Source of the DNA: Gaertneriomyces semiglobifer
Lineage: Eukaryota > Chytridiomycota > Chytridiomycetes > Spizellomycetales > Spizellomycetaceae
Assembly: GCA_025558075.1 (NCBI GenBank)
Contig: JAHLKF010000054.1
Coordinates: 1-32,971, forward strand
Direction: 5' to 3'
DNA: 32,971 nt
The position numbers and the translations under genes are program-made. Under the pieces are notes generated by a model. That model saw nothing but the letters and a program-made list of their open reading frames with translations, was not told the origin of the DNA and ran no database searches. This document shows positions 20,759 to 31,589 of this stretch, one piece after another (position 1 is the stretch's first letter; the number at the start of each line of letters is the position of its first letter).

Positions 20759-22485
20759 ATGTCTCAACCACCGTTTCTTGCTGTACATGCCGGCGCTGGG
20801 TTCCATCATCCCTCCAACGACGCCACTTACAAGCGGCTTCTTAAACGTGCCTTGCGAGCGGGAATGCAGGCACTGTTAGTTGCGGAACGGGAAGGCCGAT
20901 TACATGAGGCTGCGATGAATGGTGTATGCGAGGCTGTGAGGGTGTTGGAGGATAGCGGGAGGACGAATGCTGGTGAGTTGACTACCTCTTAAAAGAAGAC
21001 AATTAGTACATGGTCGAACTGATGTGTCCGTTGAGCTGGTAATCTGGGCGCTAAAAGGTTCATCGTTGATTCTGATATGCTCTTTTCTTACTTTGCTTTC
21101 TTGCGCTTTTTTTGATAGGCCGTGGATCGAATATGACCTTGGAAGGAACAGCGGAATGCGATGCTTCAATACACGTCTCCTCCCCGTCTGTAACAACTTC
21201 CACGACCACCCAATCAGGAACATGTCATGACTCTCATGTCGGTGCTACTCAATTTGGCTCCATCGGCGCCACGCCCTCCCTCCGTAACCCCATTCTCGGT
21301 GCGCGGTGTGTTCTCCAACACGCCGCTCACGGCATCGACCCCGTTGGGCGCGTTCCCCCAATGACACTCGTTGGAGACGGCGCGCGACGGTTCTGCGTTG
21401 AACGTGATGTGGAGGCGTCGGGCGAGCTGGATCGAAGGAGTCATGAACGATGGCACCGACATATGCGGATTCTGGAGATGGGGAGGAAGAGGAAGAGGGG
21501 CGAGGACGATGAGATACCGAATGCTAATGAGAGAGAAGAGAAAATTAGAATAGAGACACTGGCAGGTAAATGTGGGGAAGATATATTGGTTGATGATATG
21601 TTGAATGATACAGTTGGTGCAATCGCGATTTCGTCCGATGGAACGATTGTCTCTGGGGTTTCGAGTGGTGGGATATCACTCAAATTCCCTGGGAGGATAG
21701 GAGAAGCGGCATTATTTGGATGTGGGACGTGGTCCGAGACGGACACCTATGTCTTCGCAAATCAAAAGCACCCAGAGCAAGCAGAACTAAACGAATGCAA
21801 GAGTGAAACGGAGAAAAACAAGCGGAAGGTGAACGGACAAGACAACGGACACTCAAATGTTTGGATACGAACTGAGGGCGTAGGGTGTTCGGTATCTGGC
21901 ACTGGCGAGCAAATCATAGAGACACAGGTCGCGAGAACTCTGTCTCAACAACTGCTGTCAAAGAATGGCACCTCCAACTCAAACCACATCAACAGCGAGG
22001 ACAACCGCGCTGGTGCAGAAGAGGCGCCTACCTTCGATACCGATAGCAGTGCACACCACGAAACCATACAAGCGTTTCTCTCACGCTTCCTGACAACGCC
22101 ATTACTCCAAAACTACCCAGAGCGAAACGTCGGGGTGATCCTCGTCCACTACCAAACACCGTCACAACCCAGCTTGCCTCATACCCCAGTGCGCTCCTCA
22201 TCACCCATGCCAAAGGCTAATGGAAGCCCGGAAGGACACACGCAATCAAGCTCGAATACCATCCTCTCAGATACCGCCTCACAGGAGGACCTCCATCGAT
22301 ACCTCTACATATCGCACACCACACCATCTTTCGCAGTGGGCTACATGACTCCTTCGCATTCCCCCGTCGCTTACATCAGTCGTGCACCCACCGTTACACA
22401 CACGCGCACCTATGAAGAAACGGCGTTAGGAGCGCCGCACCACCCATCGCCGGGTCGTGTCGTCGTGGAATGTCGCAAACTGTAA
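20759..22485 (+). CDS. TASP1: Taspase-1-like threonine aspartase (Ntn hydrolase)
   Basis: Two exons (20759-20972, 21119-22485) give 526 aa. Start MSQPPFLAVHAGAGFHH places the family's N-terminal VHAGAG motif directly after the initiator. Splicing rebuilds TNAGRGSNMTLEG, followed by ECDAS and RVPPMTLVGDGARR, all matching the alpha subunit. The autocleavage site is NDTVGAIA, with T236 as the predicted nucleophile, then VSSGGISLKFPGRIGEAALFGCG of the beta subunit. This distinguishes it from plain L-asparaginases (NxGT...GDTVG with other flanks). In animals taspase-1 cleaves MLL and TFIIA after Asp. The protein is longer than human taspase (420 aa): a charged loop precedes T236 and a long Ser/Pro/Asn-rich insertion occupies about residues 275-480. 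The fungal substrate is unknown. Confidence 0.9.
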
Positions 22486-23055
22486 GCGAAAAGTTGAATA
22501 CCATCCTCGTCTCCACACATTACTGTCCTTTATTCTCGAGTCCTTTTTGTACTCAAAAATGGAAGCTACCGCGATAACTGGTACATTGTCTGCATATTGG
22601 GTACATTGCGAGTTTTCCAACGCGCGCTGGTTCCTCGTAAGCCGTTCATTTTACTTGCGTCTCCAAGAGTACGACAACGCCCCTATGTCTTGAAGCTGCT
22701 ATCAGAAAGCTTGTGACGGAACTGATCCACTGCATTAAGCCTCTCAGTGCGGTCATGAGCACCACTCGTGTGTTGCGAATGTAAGTGATTCATGACACAA
22801 GTTTTGTACAAAGACAGAGATAGAGGACCACCATATATTCCTACAACGGTCTACTCTAAGACTCCTAGCAAACCTCCACTCCAAGACACGTCCATTCGAA
22901 TTTCAACAATCATAAACAATCAGGCCTTCGAGAGACAATCCAAAATGATTCAGATACCATACCGTCAACCGTCAAGAACTCCCCCTCTCAACAGCTGCAC
23001 GTTACACTGCAGTACACATGCATACCACCATCAGGTATAAACAGAGACAAACTCG
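22486..23055. other. Convergent intergenic region
   Basis: This spacer lies between the taspase stop (22485, plus) and the aspartate aminotransferase stop (23056, minus). It should contain both 3' untranslated regions. Open frames in it carry no domain signature, and I see no further gene or structured element. Confidence 0.55.
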
Positions 23056-24952
23056 TTACTTGGTAACCTCATGGATAGCCTTAGCGAGGTACTCTACGTT
23101 TCCACTTGTGATGCCCGCAATACTGATACGTCCATCGCGGGTCAAGTACACAGAGTGGTCGCTCTTCAACTTATCCACCTGCTCCGGCTTGAGTCCGGAA
23201 TAGCAGAACATACCGATCTGACTCGTAATGTGTTCCCAAGGTAAGGCACTTTTGTAAGTGGACTCCAAGTGTCCACGGAGTTGTGAACGCATGGAGATGA
23301 TGCGATCGGCCATTTGCGCGACTTCAGACTCCCATTCGGTTCGGAGAGTGCGGTCGGACAAGACGCGCTGGACGATACGGGGACCGCTGAGCGGAGGAGA
23401 AGAGTACATGGGACGAATCAAGATCTTTATTTGACTGTCCACGCGCTTGGTTTCGGCGGCGTCGGCAGTGACCACGCTGAAGAGACCGACACGTTCACCG
23501 TACATTCCCATGTTCTTGGCGAAACTCTGGGCGAGCATGATTTGGTGGCCTTCGGACACAAAGTGGCGGATGGCGAAGGCGTCGCGAGTGGTGTCACCGG
23601 AGGCGAACCCTTGGTAAGCCATGTCGAAGAAGGGGAAGTGGCCCTTCTGTTGCATGAGAGTGGAGAGCTCTTTCCATTGCTCAGGAGTCGGGTCCACACC
23701 AGTGGGGTTGTGTGCGCAGGCGTGCAAAAGGACAACGGAGCCGCTGGGAATGTTCTAATGAGACCAGTAAGAATGTAGGCGAGTCCGAGCGAATGATGTG
23801 CAATCAGTAAATGGTGTGTTACCTTAAGGTCTTCAATCATACCCGCAAAGTCAAGGCCGTTGGTCTTTTTGTCGAAGTAGCGGTAGTTGGCAACTTCCAG
23901 ACCCGCATCCTTGAAGATGGGAGTGTGGTTTCCCCAGCTGAAGAGAAGCCGTCAGTTACTGCTCATTTTCTGTCATTACCCTCGTACCGGCTTTTGCGAA
24001 TTCCTATTGCTCTTGCGACGTCAAGAGCATTTCCATAACTCTCGCGGCACTTTGTTTCTCTGATGTCTTCCGGTCATCACGATTTTCAGTGCGTCACTAG
24101 GCTCTACTTCAACTAGCTCTACAAATTCCTTATATTCCTCGGCTTATCTCGGGACCTACCTAGGAGATGGAAGGTAGATCTTCTTTCCACCCTTTCCTTG
24201 GTACCACTTGGCCAAAAAAGCACCGCCCAGACGCAACGCGCCAGTACCGGACAAGGACTGAGCTGTAGCAACTCTGCCATCCTTCAAGACTTCGGCTTCA
24301 TGACCGTACGCCAACTGAGCCGCCAACTTGTTGTACTCGGCAATACCGGTAATGGGAATGTATTCCTTGTCGAGAGCAAGCTCATGAATAGAACTTTCAG
24401 CCTTGCATGTGATTGTTGGAAAGTAAGAGAAAGAACACTAAATGACAATAGTCAAAAGGTGCTTTTACCTTGCGAACCGAAGTCAAAACGTAAGGCTTTC
24501 CGTTATCGTCTCTGTAAGCGCCGACGCCGAGGTTCATCTTATGCGGGTTCTTGTCGGCCTTGAAGGCTTCGGTGACACCCAAAATGGCATCGGGAGGACC
24601 TACACGGGTGAAACAAGTTGAGTAAATAAGTATTCTTCATTCCATCATAAGCAATTTCATAATTTCCTCTGTATGCAGAGCTATTCATATTTTCCATCTA
24701 CAGCGTGTAGATCCAACATCGAAACCAATTCCTCATCTCTATCACAGAAACGTAACTCATCCATTACAAGTCTTTTCCATCGCAGCAATCCACCACTACC
24801 AATGTCATAGGCAGAAAGTGCACATATACACACGTTGACTTACCCTGCTGAACATGAGCCCACGCGGAAACGGAGCGCAGCTGAGAACGAGCGATGCCCA
24901 TGGACATGCGCGCGGGCATGCGCAAGGAGCGTGCAGAGTATGTGGCCAACAT
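23056..24952 (-). CDS. AAT1: Aspartate aminotransferase, mitochondrial
   Basis: Five exons (24952-24844, 24599-24469, 24401-24160, 23937-23823, 23754-23056) give 431 aa, as expected for the mitochondrial isoform. The start [16 protein letters not shown] opens an Arg/Ser-rich presequence lacking acidic residues; an upstream in-frame ATG at 25081 would prefix acidic sequence and is rejected. Family segments include [38 protein letters not shown] (rebuilt across intron 3), [13 protein letters not shown] and the PLP-binding [15 protein letters not shown] with K279. The enzyme interconverts aspartate plus 2-oxoglutarate with oxaloacetate plus glutamate and serves the malate-aspartate shuttle. Intron 3 is 222 nt, introns 1 and 2 are 244 and 67 nt, and intron 4 is 68 nt. 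All junctions are in frame. Confidence 0.96.
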
Positions 24953-27900
24953 GGTTGTTACGATGATCTGGATGGGTGTCGGGATATTCTCTGTAAGGTG
25001 GCGAGTGTGTGTGAATCCCGACTGAAATGAGCTCTGATCTGCGATTTCCTTCGCAACCTCGTCGCCGAGTGACCACTTCACTGCGGAAGTCTAATTGACA
25101 CTGACTTCACTCATCCGCGCTGTGCTCGGTTCGCGAAGGCCGTTTCCCACTGAAGTGAGTTGAAGCATTCAGACAGGTCGGTTGACAGGGAACGGCAGCA
25201 GTAATATTATCAAAAGTATTCAACATAACAGGAATAAATCACTTGGTGAATTTTGTGGTCGAACCTTGGTCACAGAAGTCTCCTATGTAAGTGGACATTG
25301 GACGGACCTATCACTTGTCCTGCATCCACATACCATCAACATCCGACACTTCCGGAATTCCTTCAAAGACTCTCCCCGCAAAGCTGATTTGTAAGATATA
25401 CGATAAAGTCCTAAGCGAAAAAGTCGGATGACTCATTCAACGAGTCCGAACGGCTTGCTGTTCGTACTTGCCTTGCTGCCAGTGCAACATGCTCGATTTG
25501 GTACGCTGCCGTCGACTGGTGCCGGTAGGTTATAATATTCTTTAATTTCGAATCGATGCCACCAGAAGACCGCCCATTTGCGAAACTTCTTTTTGCGACC
25601 TTTCCTCAGCCAGACAAATGCGAGTTTTAGAAGATGTCCTCTACTCGAAACGAACGAGTCTTTACTGGGCGCAGAAGGCGTTTCGAACTGGATGCCTGCC
25701 TGCCGCTGCATCCGTTTCACCCGAGGGTCTGGACTGGCATGCTTTGTTTTGCGATCTTGCACTTGCTAGGGAGATGATGTTCGTGAACCCCAAGCCTATG
25801 AAAAGCTTACATATTCACTGCTAACATTGACACTGTTGGCGAAACTCTGGTTGTTGCAGACAGGGAGGTCTGGTCAGGATCACCTTCAAGAGTGCGTAGC
25901 CGTACGATAGCCGCCACAGTGTTATTGGCACTGATATGGTACCTGATTTGCAAACATAACCCGAACGCGCCTATCATTGACGTCTTGCGTACTTTCCTTT
26001 TGTTGAGTCTGGACTGAGAGCACGGCGATCACACTTCCGGCTGAGAATCTGTAGTATGTCGGTCAAACAAAGTTTGGTCTCAATAATGGAGATAGTTCCG
26101 AAACTCACCCACCTTGCTCGACTAGCGTTTGGAAGCGGGAACGCTCTGGGACGACGTTCATTTTATCCACGGCAATCGTCCTACTAAACACATGGTGACA
26201 TTCCACCACAAATAGCTCAGCCTACAGATCCCCGGAGACCCATGCAGCCAAGTTTGTGGAATAGATGGGAAAGATATCCGCACTCTGAAGGCTTCCATTC
26301 CTACAATGCTTTCCCTGCAGATGAATATTTACATGTGCAGTAAGTGGGCTTTGTCTAGTGGAACATTTATTTTTTCGTCACGGTCGACGGAACACACATT
26401 CTCCATCGGCGTATTTCGAGGAACAAGGGGGGAGCCCTTTTAGACTTGACCCCCAAAACTAATCACCGAGCAAGAAGGCTCAGACAACCAACACCCACTC
26501 GTTCAGGGCGATGAGTTCACAAGAAAACATGAACGCCGATGGATCGCTGCTTTGTCATGTTATTATGTAATCAATGCACGTGACCTTGGGACTTTGATGA
26601 GAGGATGGGCATTTGCAGTGCACTAGTCATTTTTACTAGTCAGAAGGAAACAGGTCTGCGTACTGTCAGGTTCCCCGTTCCAATGATTCCGGTATGTGTA
26701 CACCTTTTTGCAAGCTGGATACGGCTTCGGCCACTCCGGAAACGTTCCGGAGGCTGCTGCTGCTGCGGATCCGCCTGAAACAAGGCATCGCCGTGCTAAT
26801 TAAACATTTCATCGAAGTTCAAATTGCCGCGTTGTATCCATCCAAAAGGACGCGGCGAATAAGGTTATCCGCTCAACCAATGGCATTAGGGTGCGTATGC
26901 GATGTGGAGCTCGATGATCTGCTGGACGAGCAAAAAACTTGCGGAGGATCTTCAGAACGACTCACAGATGATAACGCCCGGCGGCGTAGTACAAGAGTGT
27001 GATCTTGCTCACCCAGCACCCGTGTTGCGGCTGTTGCCAGCATCGACCGATATCGCCCGTGGGAGGGAATTGCGCGAGCTCCATGACGTAATTGTTTACA
27101 AGAGGTGCGGAGTTCATCAGTTGCAGTGCACGAGAAGGGGTGGTGCAAGGCGCGGGAGATGGATAGAACTTTCTCAAACGATTTTTGATATACGGTTATC
27201 ACCACGGCAGGGGCATGGCCCTCCATCTCGCCTTGAATTGAGGGTTGGGTCATGCCATTCACAATAAATGAACCCTGGCCATGAGGGTGGCTGTCGACGT
27301 CATTGTCGTAGAGTGGCAAGTTGGGTTCCGCTGCATGCAAAAGCTCAGCAGAACATTCGTCTGGGCATGATGTCCTTGCTGGTTCTGTGGAACGTAGGAA
27401 GTTGTGGGCCTTGCGAACACTGGGTCCACCGGTCCTTGGACTGCGGGGGTGACATGCGAGAGACAACTCGTCACACTGGTACTGACGTCATTAACCGTAA
27501 CGTAGCCGCGGCCCTGGTACCATCGTTCATAGTTTTAGAACAGTTGGGTTCCAGCACACTGGGCTGAGGCTGCTCCCCGTCCGACGCTTCGTTTGCGGTG
27601 GCCGTCCAGTTCTGGCCTTCCGGTCGTCGCGGTTATAGGAATTGGGGACACCGCTCAATTTCTATGTGCAGTTCGAGAGACGTTCCAGAGCGTACATCTG
27701 GGCGAGTCTAGTTAATGTCAAGCCTTGGCGGTGCGCTATATCCATTTTTTATCCGGGGGGAAACCCAGTTGGGACTGTGCAAAAAATGACATGGCCTCCC
27801 ACCCTTGCACAGACGGCCGTTCACAAATCGGTTATCAGCAGCCTCTATTCATTTTGTCCAACTTGGATCTTGACGATGCCAGTGAACGGGTGATGCGAAC

Positions 27901-28864
27901 GAGGCTGCTTTTTTATGTTGCCCGAGAGACTGGCTCTCCACACAGCGTTGCTGTGAATTCTGACATCATCGCGTTTCTGCCTCTTGTGTTGTTTTTACGG
28001 GCACCGGTTCGTTGATCAACGATACAATCTTTCTCACTCCAGATCCATCGTGGCATGGCACGTCGAAAAGCAGGGCAGCACAACAACCAAAAAAGGGGGG
28101 GTCGAGTGAGTTGAGGCCGAACGTTTATCGGAGCGCAAAAGAGGAGGCTGAGAACACCCACAGCGGTCGGCCCGCTGCCATCACCAAAAAACCTTATGGT
28201 CGTTTCAAATCCGATACCGCTACACAAACAATACACATTTATACTCTAACTCATCAGATCCCACGAACGCACATATATCCGGCCGCCCCTCTCGCAGCTG
28301 CCTCGTCTGAACTGGTAATAGAACCCCAGTTTCTCCTGTCGGTACAGCCCGGCATTTGTTTTTTTTTCTAAAAAAAGGGAAGCCGCTGTGTAGACGGTTG
28401 CTACATCCGCTTCCATTACAGTTTAAAGTCGTTCGCAACCCACGTCATCATCTCTTTGGAAGTCCCAAGGAAATATCTTTCTCTTGTCTGCTGGGTCCCG
28501 CGGCGCACCCACATACTTGGGATAAGCCCACTTCGGAAAAAGGATCGACAAGCGCTTAAACCTGTGGCTCGCCGAGGTTACCCTCAACTGGGTATATAAC
28601 CTTAAGACCGTCATCAGCACTCGTCGTCCACCCAAGTTCCCTGGGCGGTCGCTCGCGCTAGCCTACATTCACCAAGGGGCCACTGCTATATAGACTTCCG
28701 TCTGCTAATATCATTCACCCCTGTGGATATTTTAGATACGGCATCGTCGGCTAGGCTTTCTGAGCTTGAAGCCCTTATATACCCCTCGTCCTCTCAAGAG
28801 TAGGCGACATAGCAGCCAGTGTCAGTCGGCCAGACCAAGAGAAACACTTATAGGCCCCGCTCCA
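24953..28864. other. Gene-poor 3.9-kb region
   Basis: No gene could be supported. The left edge should hold the aminotransferase promoter and the right edge the zinc-finger promoter. Open frames of 60-197 codons occur on both strands (longest 26873-27466 minus) but have no recognisable domains, low-quality composition and no coherent splice structure. Base composition is even, unlike the microsatellite-rich left half of the window, which is compatible with decayed genes or old mobile elements. I found no terminal repeats, transposase motifs or tRNA promoter boxes by eye. Confidence 0.5.
28593..28781 (+). promoter_or_regulatory. Three TATATA motifs upstream of the zinc-finger gene
   Basis: TATATA occurs at 28593-28598, 28687-28692 and 28776-28781, spaced 94 and 89 nt apart. 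The last lies 84 nt upstream of the ATG at 28865, a plausible TATA-box distance for a short leader. The others may mark alternative start sites or be chance. Confidence 0.4.
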
Positions 28865-30456
28865 ATGCCTCAACTATCACAGATCATCAACGACTTCCAG
28901 CCTTCAAGAGGCTCGTCAGAGTACCAGTCGCCGCTACAATCTTCGATCCGTGATGAAGGCTTCTACCCTCCTCCCGCTCTTCCACCGCCAACTTATCATC
29001 CGCGATCGTTACCACCACCACCACAGTTTGGTACATACTTGCACGAGCACTCGCATTCAACCCTTATACCATACGAGCACAAGAGATATCAGCCGGTATG
29101 TACGGTGCATTGAGGGAACTTACCTGTCGCGCTCCATGGTGCTAATATATGCACTCCAAACAGCATCAAGATCATCAACTGTATCGGCCTCCGCCACCCT
29201 CTACAGGGGCGACACCGCCTTTCGCTCCTGCGATGGAACCGCTACAATACCGTCCTCCATCTCCCGCTCAAACTCATTCTTCGCCGCCAATTTTGAACAT
29301 CTTGCCTTCCTCTCTGCCACCGCCACCCAAAACTTTGAAAGAGTATTCTGATATGTCGATTGTAGATTGTCGGCGACAGCCACCGATTGCGGTCCCTCGC
29401 CTGTTTCCACCGCCACCTGGTTCTCCGGACGCCGGACGAAATTCGAAAGAAAACCTGCCTGGGCTGCCGAGCATCTTGCACAAAGACGCCTACCGCAGCA
29501 CGAACCCTTCCGTACTGCGTCAACCGTCGGCACTTATACCGGTGGATCGATCAAGAATGGTGCCGGAACGGAACATGTATGACGCATACGCCACTGCTCC
29601 CATCTCTGCCACCTCTAGCATGTCCACGCAACACCTGCCGTTGAGAGGACCGCCGGTCGGCTCGCGGTACGAGGACCACTACCACCACCCAATGCATCGT
29701 CCGATGTGGGGTCATTCTGCGCCCTATGACGGCCACCGCCCACATTCTCGCCCGCCAATGGATTGTTATTCTTGCCAACCGGCGCAATACCCGCCTCACT
29801 TCCATCCACAACAAGCACAGAGCTCGGCTGGTTCAATGCCGCCCGACAGAGCGTACATTGCCACTCCGGAAGAGCCTGCGTTACACGGACCAGCAACAAC
29901 ATCTGCTTCTGAGTCTACCTCCAAAGAAGGGACTTCACTCACACCCACCGATGAACCTACGACGCATACGACAACCGTGGACGACACCATTGTGTTGACA
30001 ACGTCACTACCGAACTCGATGCGGAAAACGACCAAGCTCTATCGATGCCCATCGGCTTCTTGCAGCAAACTCTTCACACGCCGATACAACCTCCAATCAC
30101 ACTTGAGATGTCACAGTGGCGAAAGACCATTTGTATGCAAATGGTGTGCCGCCACGTTTAGCCGGAAACACGACCTTCGAAGGCATTGTCGCAGTTTACA
30201 CAGCGAGGACCGGCCACATGGTTGTGCTTACTGTAGCCTGACTTTTGCGCGATCGGTGAGTTTGCCTAGTCGCCTTTTGTTGTGAGCTACGTTTCTAATG
30301 CAGTTTTGTTAGGATGCCCTTAAGCGCCACTTGGCTTCCGAGGCCAAGCGCTGCTCGTCAACACATCCGCCATTTGCTAGCGCGGAGCAGGCGTCAAAGT
30401 CATCGTCGTCAACAAAACGTGAAGCTACTAGCCCAAGCGACAGTGCCAGGGAATGA
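28865..30456 (+). CDS. C2H2 zinc-finger transcription factor
   Basis: Three exons (28865-29095, 29164-30255, 30313-30456) with 68- and 57-nt introns give 488 aa. The first 350 residues are Pro/Ser/His/Tyr-rich and look disordered, with several PPPP stretches. Three tandem zinc fingers then follow: YRCPSASCSKLFTRRYNLQS..., FVCKWCAATFSRKHDLRRHC and HGCAYCSLTFARSDALKRHL. The second linker is HSEDRP and the first is HSGERPF, as in classical DNA-binding arrays. The third finger is completed only by splicing into exon 3 (SDALKRH), which confirms that intron. It seems to end with Cys rather than His. A short Ser/Lys tail follows. It is probably a sequence-specific DNA-binding regulator; the target is unknown. 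The start is the first ATG after a TATA-like motif at 28776. Confidence 0.88.
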
Positions 30457-31589
30457 CAGGTCCACCTGTCTGTCTGCACTGTGTGAGGCTCTTTGTATAT
30501 CAGTAGTTTATTTATCCATTGATACCAGTGAGTGCTTGCCGAATGAAAATATGGATCAGTTTGCGGTTTTTTTCAGTATATATGCGTTGAGGTTTTCTCG
30601 ATTTTTGAGGATGGAAATTCATAGCTAAAAAGGCGGTTGAAAAGTTAAGCTTGAGTGTCTGTGTACTGTGTACTGTACGTGAAGCAAAATGCGTCTGCTC
30701 TTGTCTTGATCCTAGTGAGCAGTTCACACAAGCGCTCATTCAACAACCACAATCCTTACACAGTCGGAGGGAGAGCTCAAAGGGACGTTGGTATTGGTCC
30801 TGAAACGTCGATTGGCATTTGCAACAGCAGGATGCTATAACTACGCAAGTGCCTGGTTAAGAGTTCATATTTATAATCTGGAATACTTCTAGAAGAACGC
30901 CAAACCGCGAACCTGTGGGTACGAACACATTCAAGGCATTATGCCCGAGGATGTCCTCTGAAATCAGGTTTACCGCGAAATTGATTGGATCAAGAGAGGC
31001 ATGGATGCAGTAAAATGCTGGGGTGGGACTTCGGGATTCGAAGCACAACTCCCCTGTCTCCATTGTAGATGTACGCAGTCGATTACAGACGAACTGGCGT
31101 TGGTGGCGGCGCGATATCGGATTAAGAAACCGCCGCATTGTCTCAGAGCGGTCATCAATAAGTTGTGATTTATCCCAGTTAGGTGCTCAACAACATCACT
31201 GCTGTGGTCGAAATGATCATCTGTCCGGACATTTGAAATATTCTGTTACATGTTATTGGCATTTTTCCATATCATGGTACGGCCATGCAGAAAAAACTCC
31301 AAATAAGGTCTTCTGGAAATCGTCTATTAGAGTAGCAATTATAATATGTTCAGATAATAATAGTACAACATAAGCAAGATATTTAAACGTAGCAACCTGG
31401 GATATGATAATGTAAGGAATCAAGAAATTTAAAGCAAAGATCCAGAAGACAACATTACAGGCACGAAGAATAGCATAGAACGTCAAAATAACGATTGAGT
31501 GGGGTGTAGACTAACCGTTCGCTTTGATACTATTGTCCGCATGATAGGGATAATTCTTCGAAGCCTAACATCCTGACAACCGTGTGATT
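30457..31589. other. Intergenic region, no supported gene
   Basis: This convergent spacer lies between the zinc-finger stop and the stop of the unknown minus-strand gene. It is AT-rich from about 31200 onward. A minus-strand open frame at 30857-31138 (93 codons) has unremarkable composition and could be a gene remnant, but it has no recognised motif. Nothing else is supported. Confidence 0.45.

Noticed and set aside
25433..25762. 109-codon minus-strand open frame with a basic segment (RKGRKKKFRKW)
   Set aside because: Short and isolated; a basic patch alone is not evidence for a gene.
26873..27466. 197-codon minus-strand open frame in the gene-poor region
   Set aside because: No recognisable domain or supporting promoter or splice pattern, and overlapping frames on both strands look equally good.
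31030..31045. GGGATTCGAAGC as a tRNA B-box
   Set aside because: No A-box at the expected distance and no cloverleaf could be drawn around it.
30857..31138. 93-codon minus-strand open frame
   Set aside because: Composition is protein-like, but no motif, orthologue or splice context could be identified.
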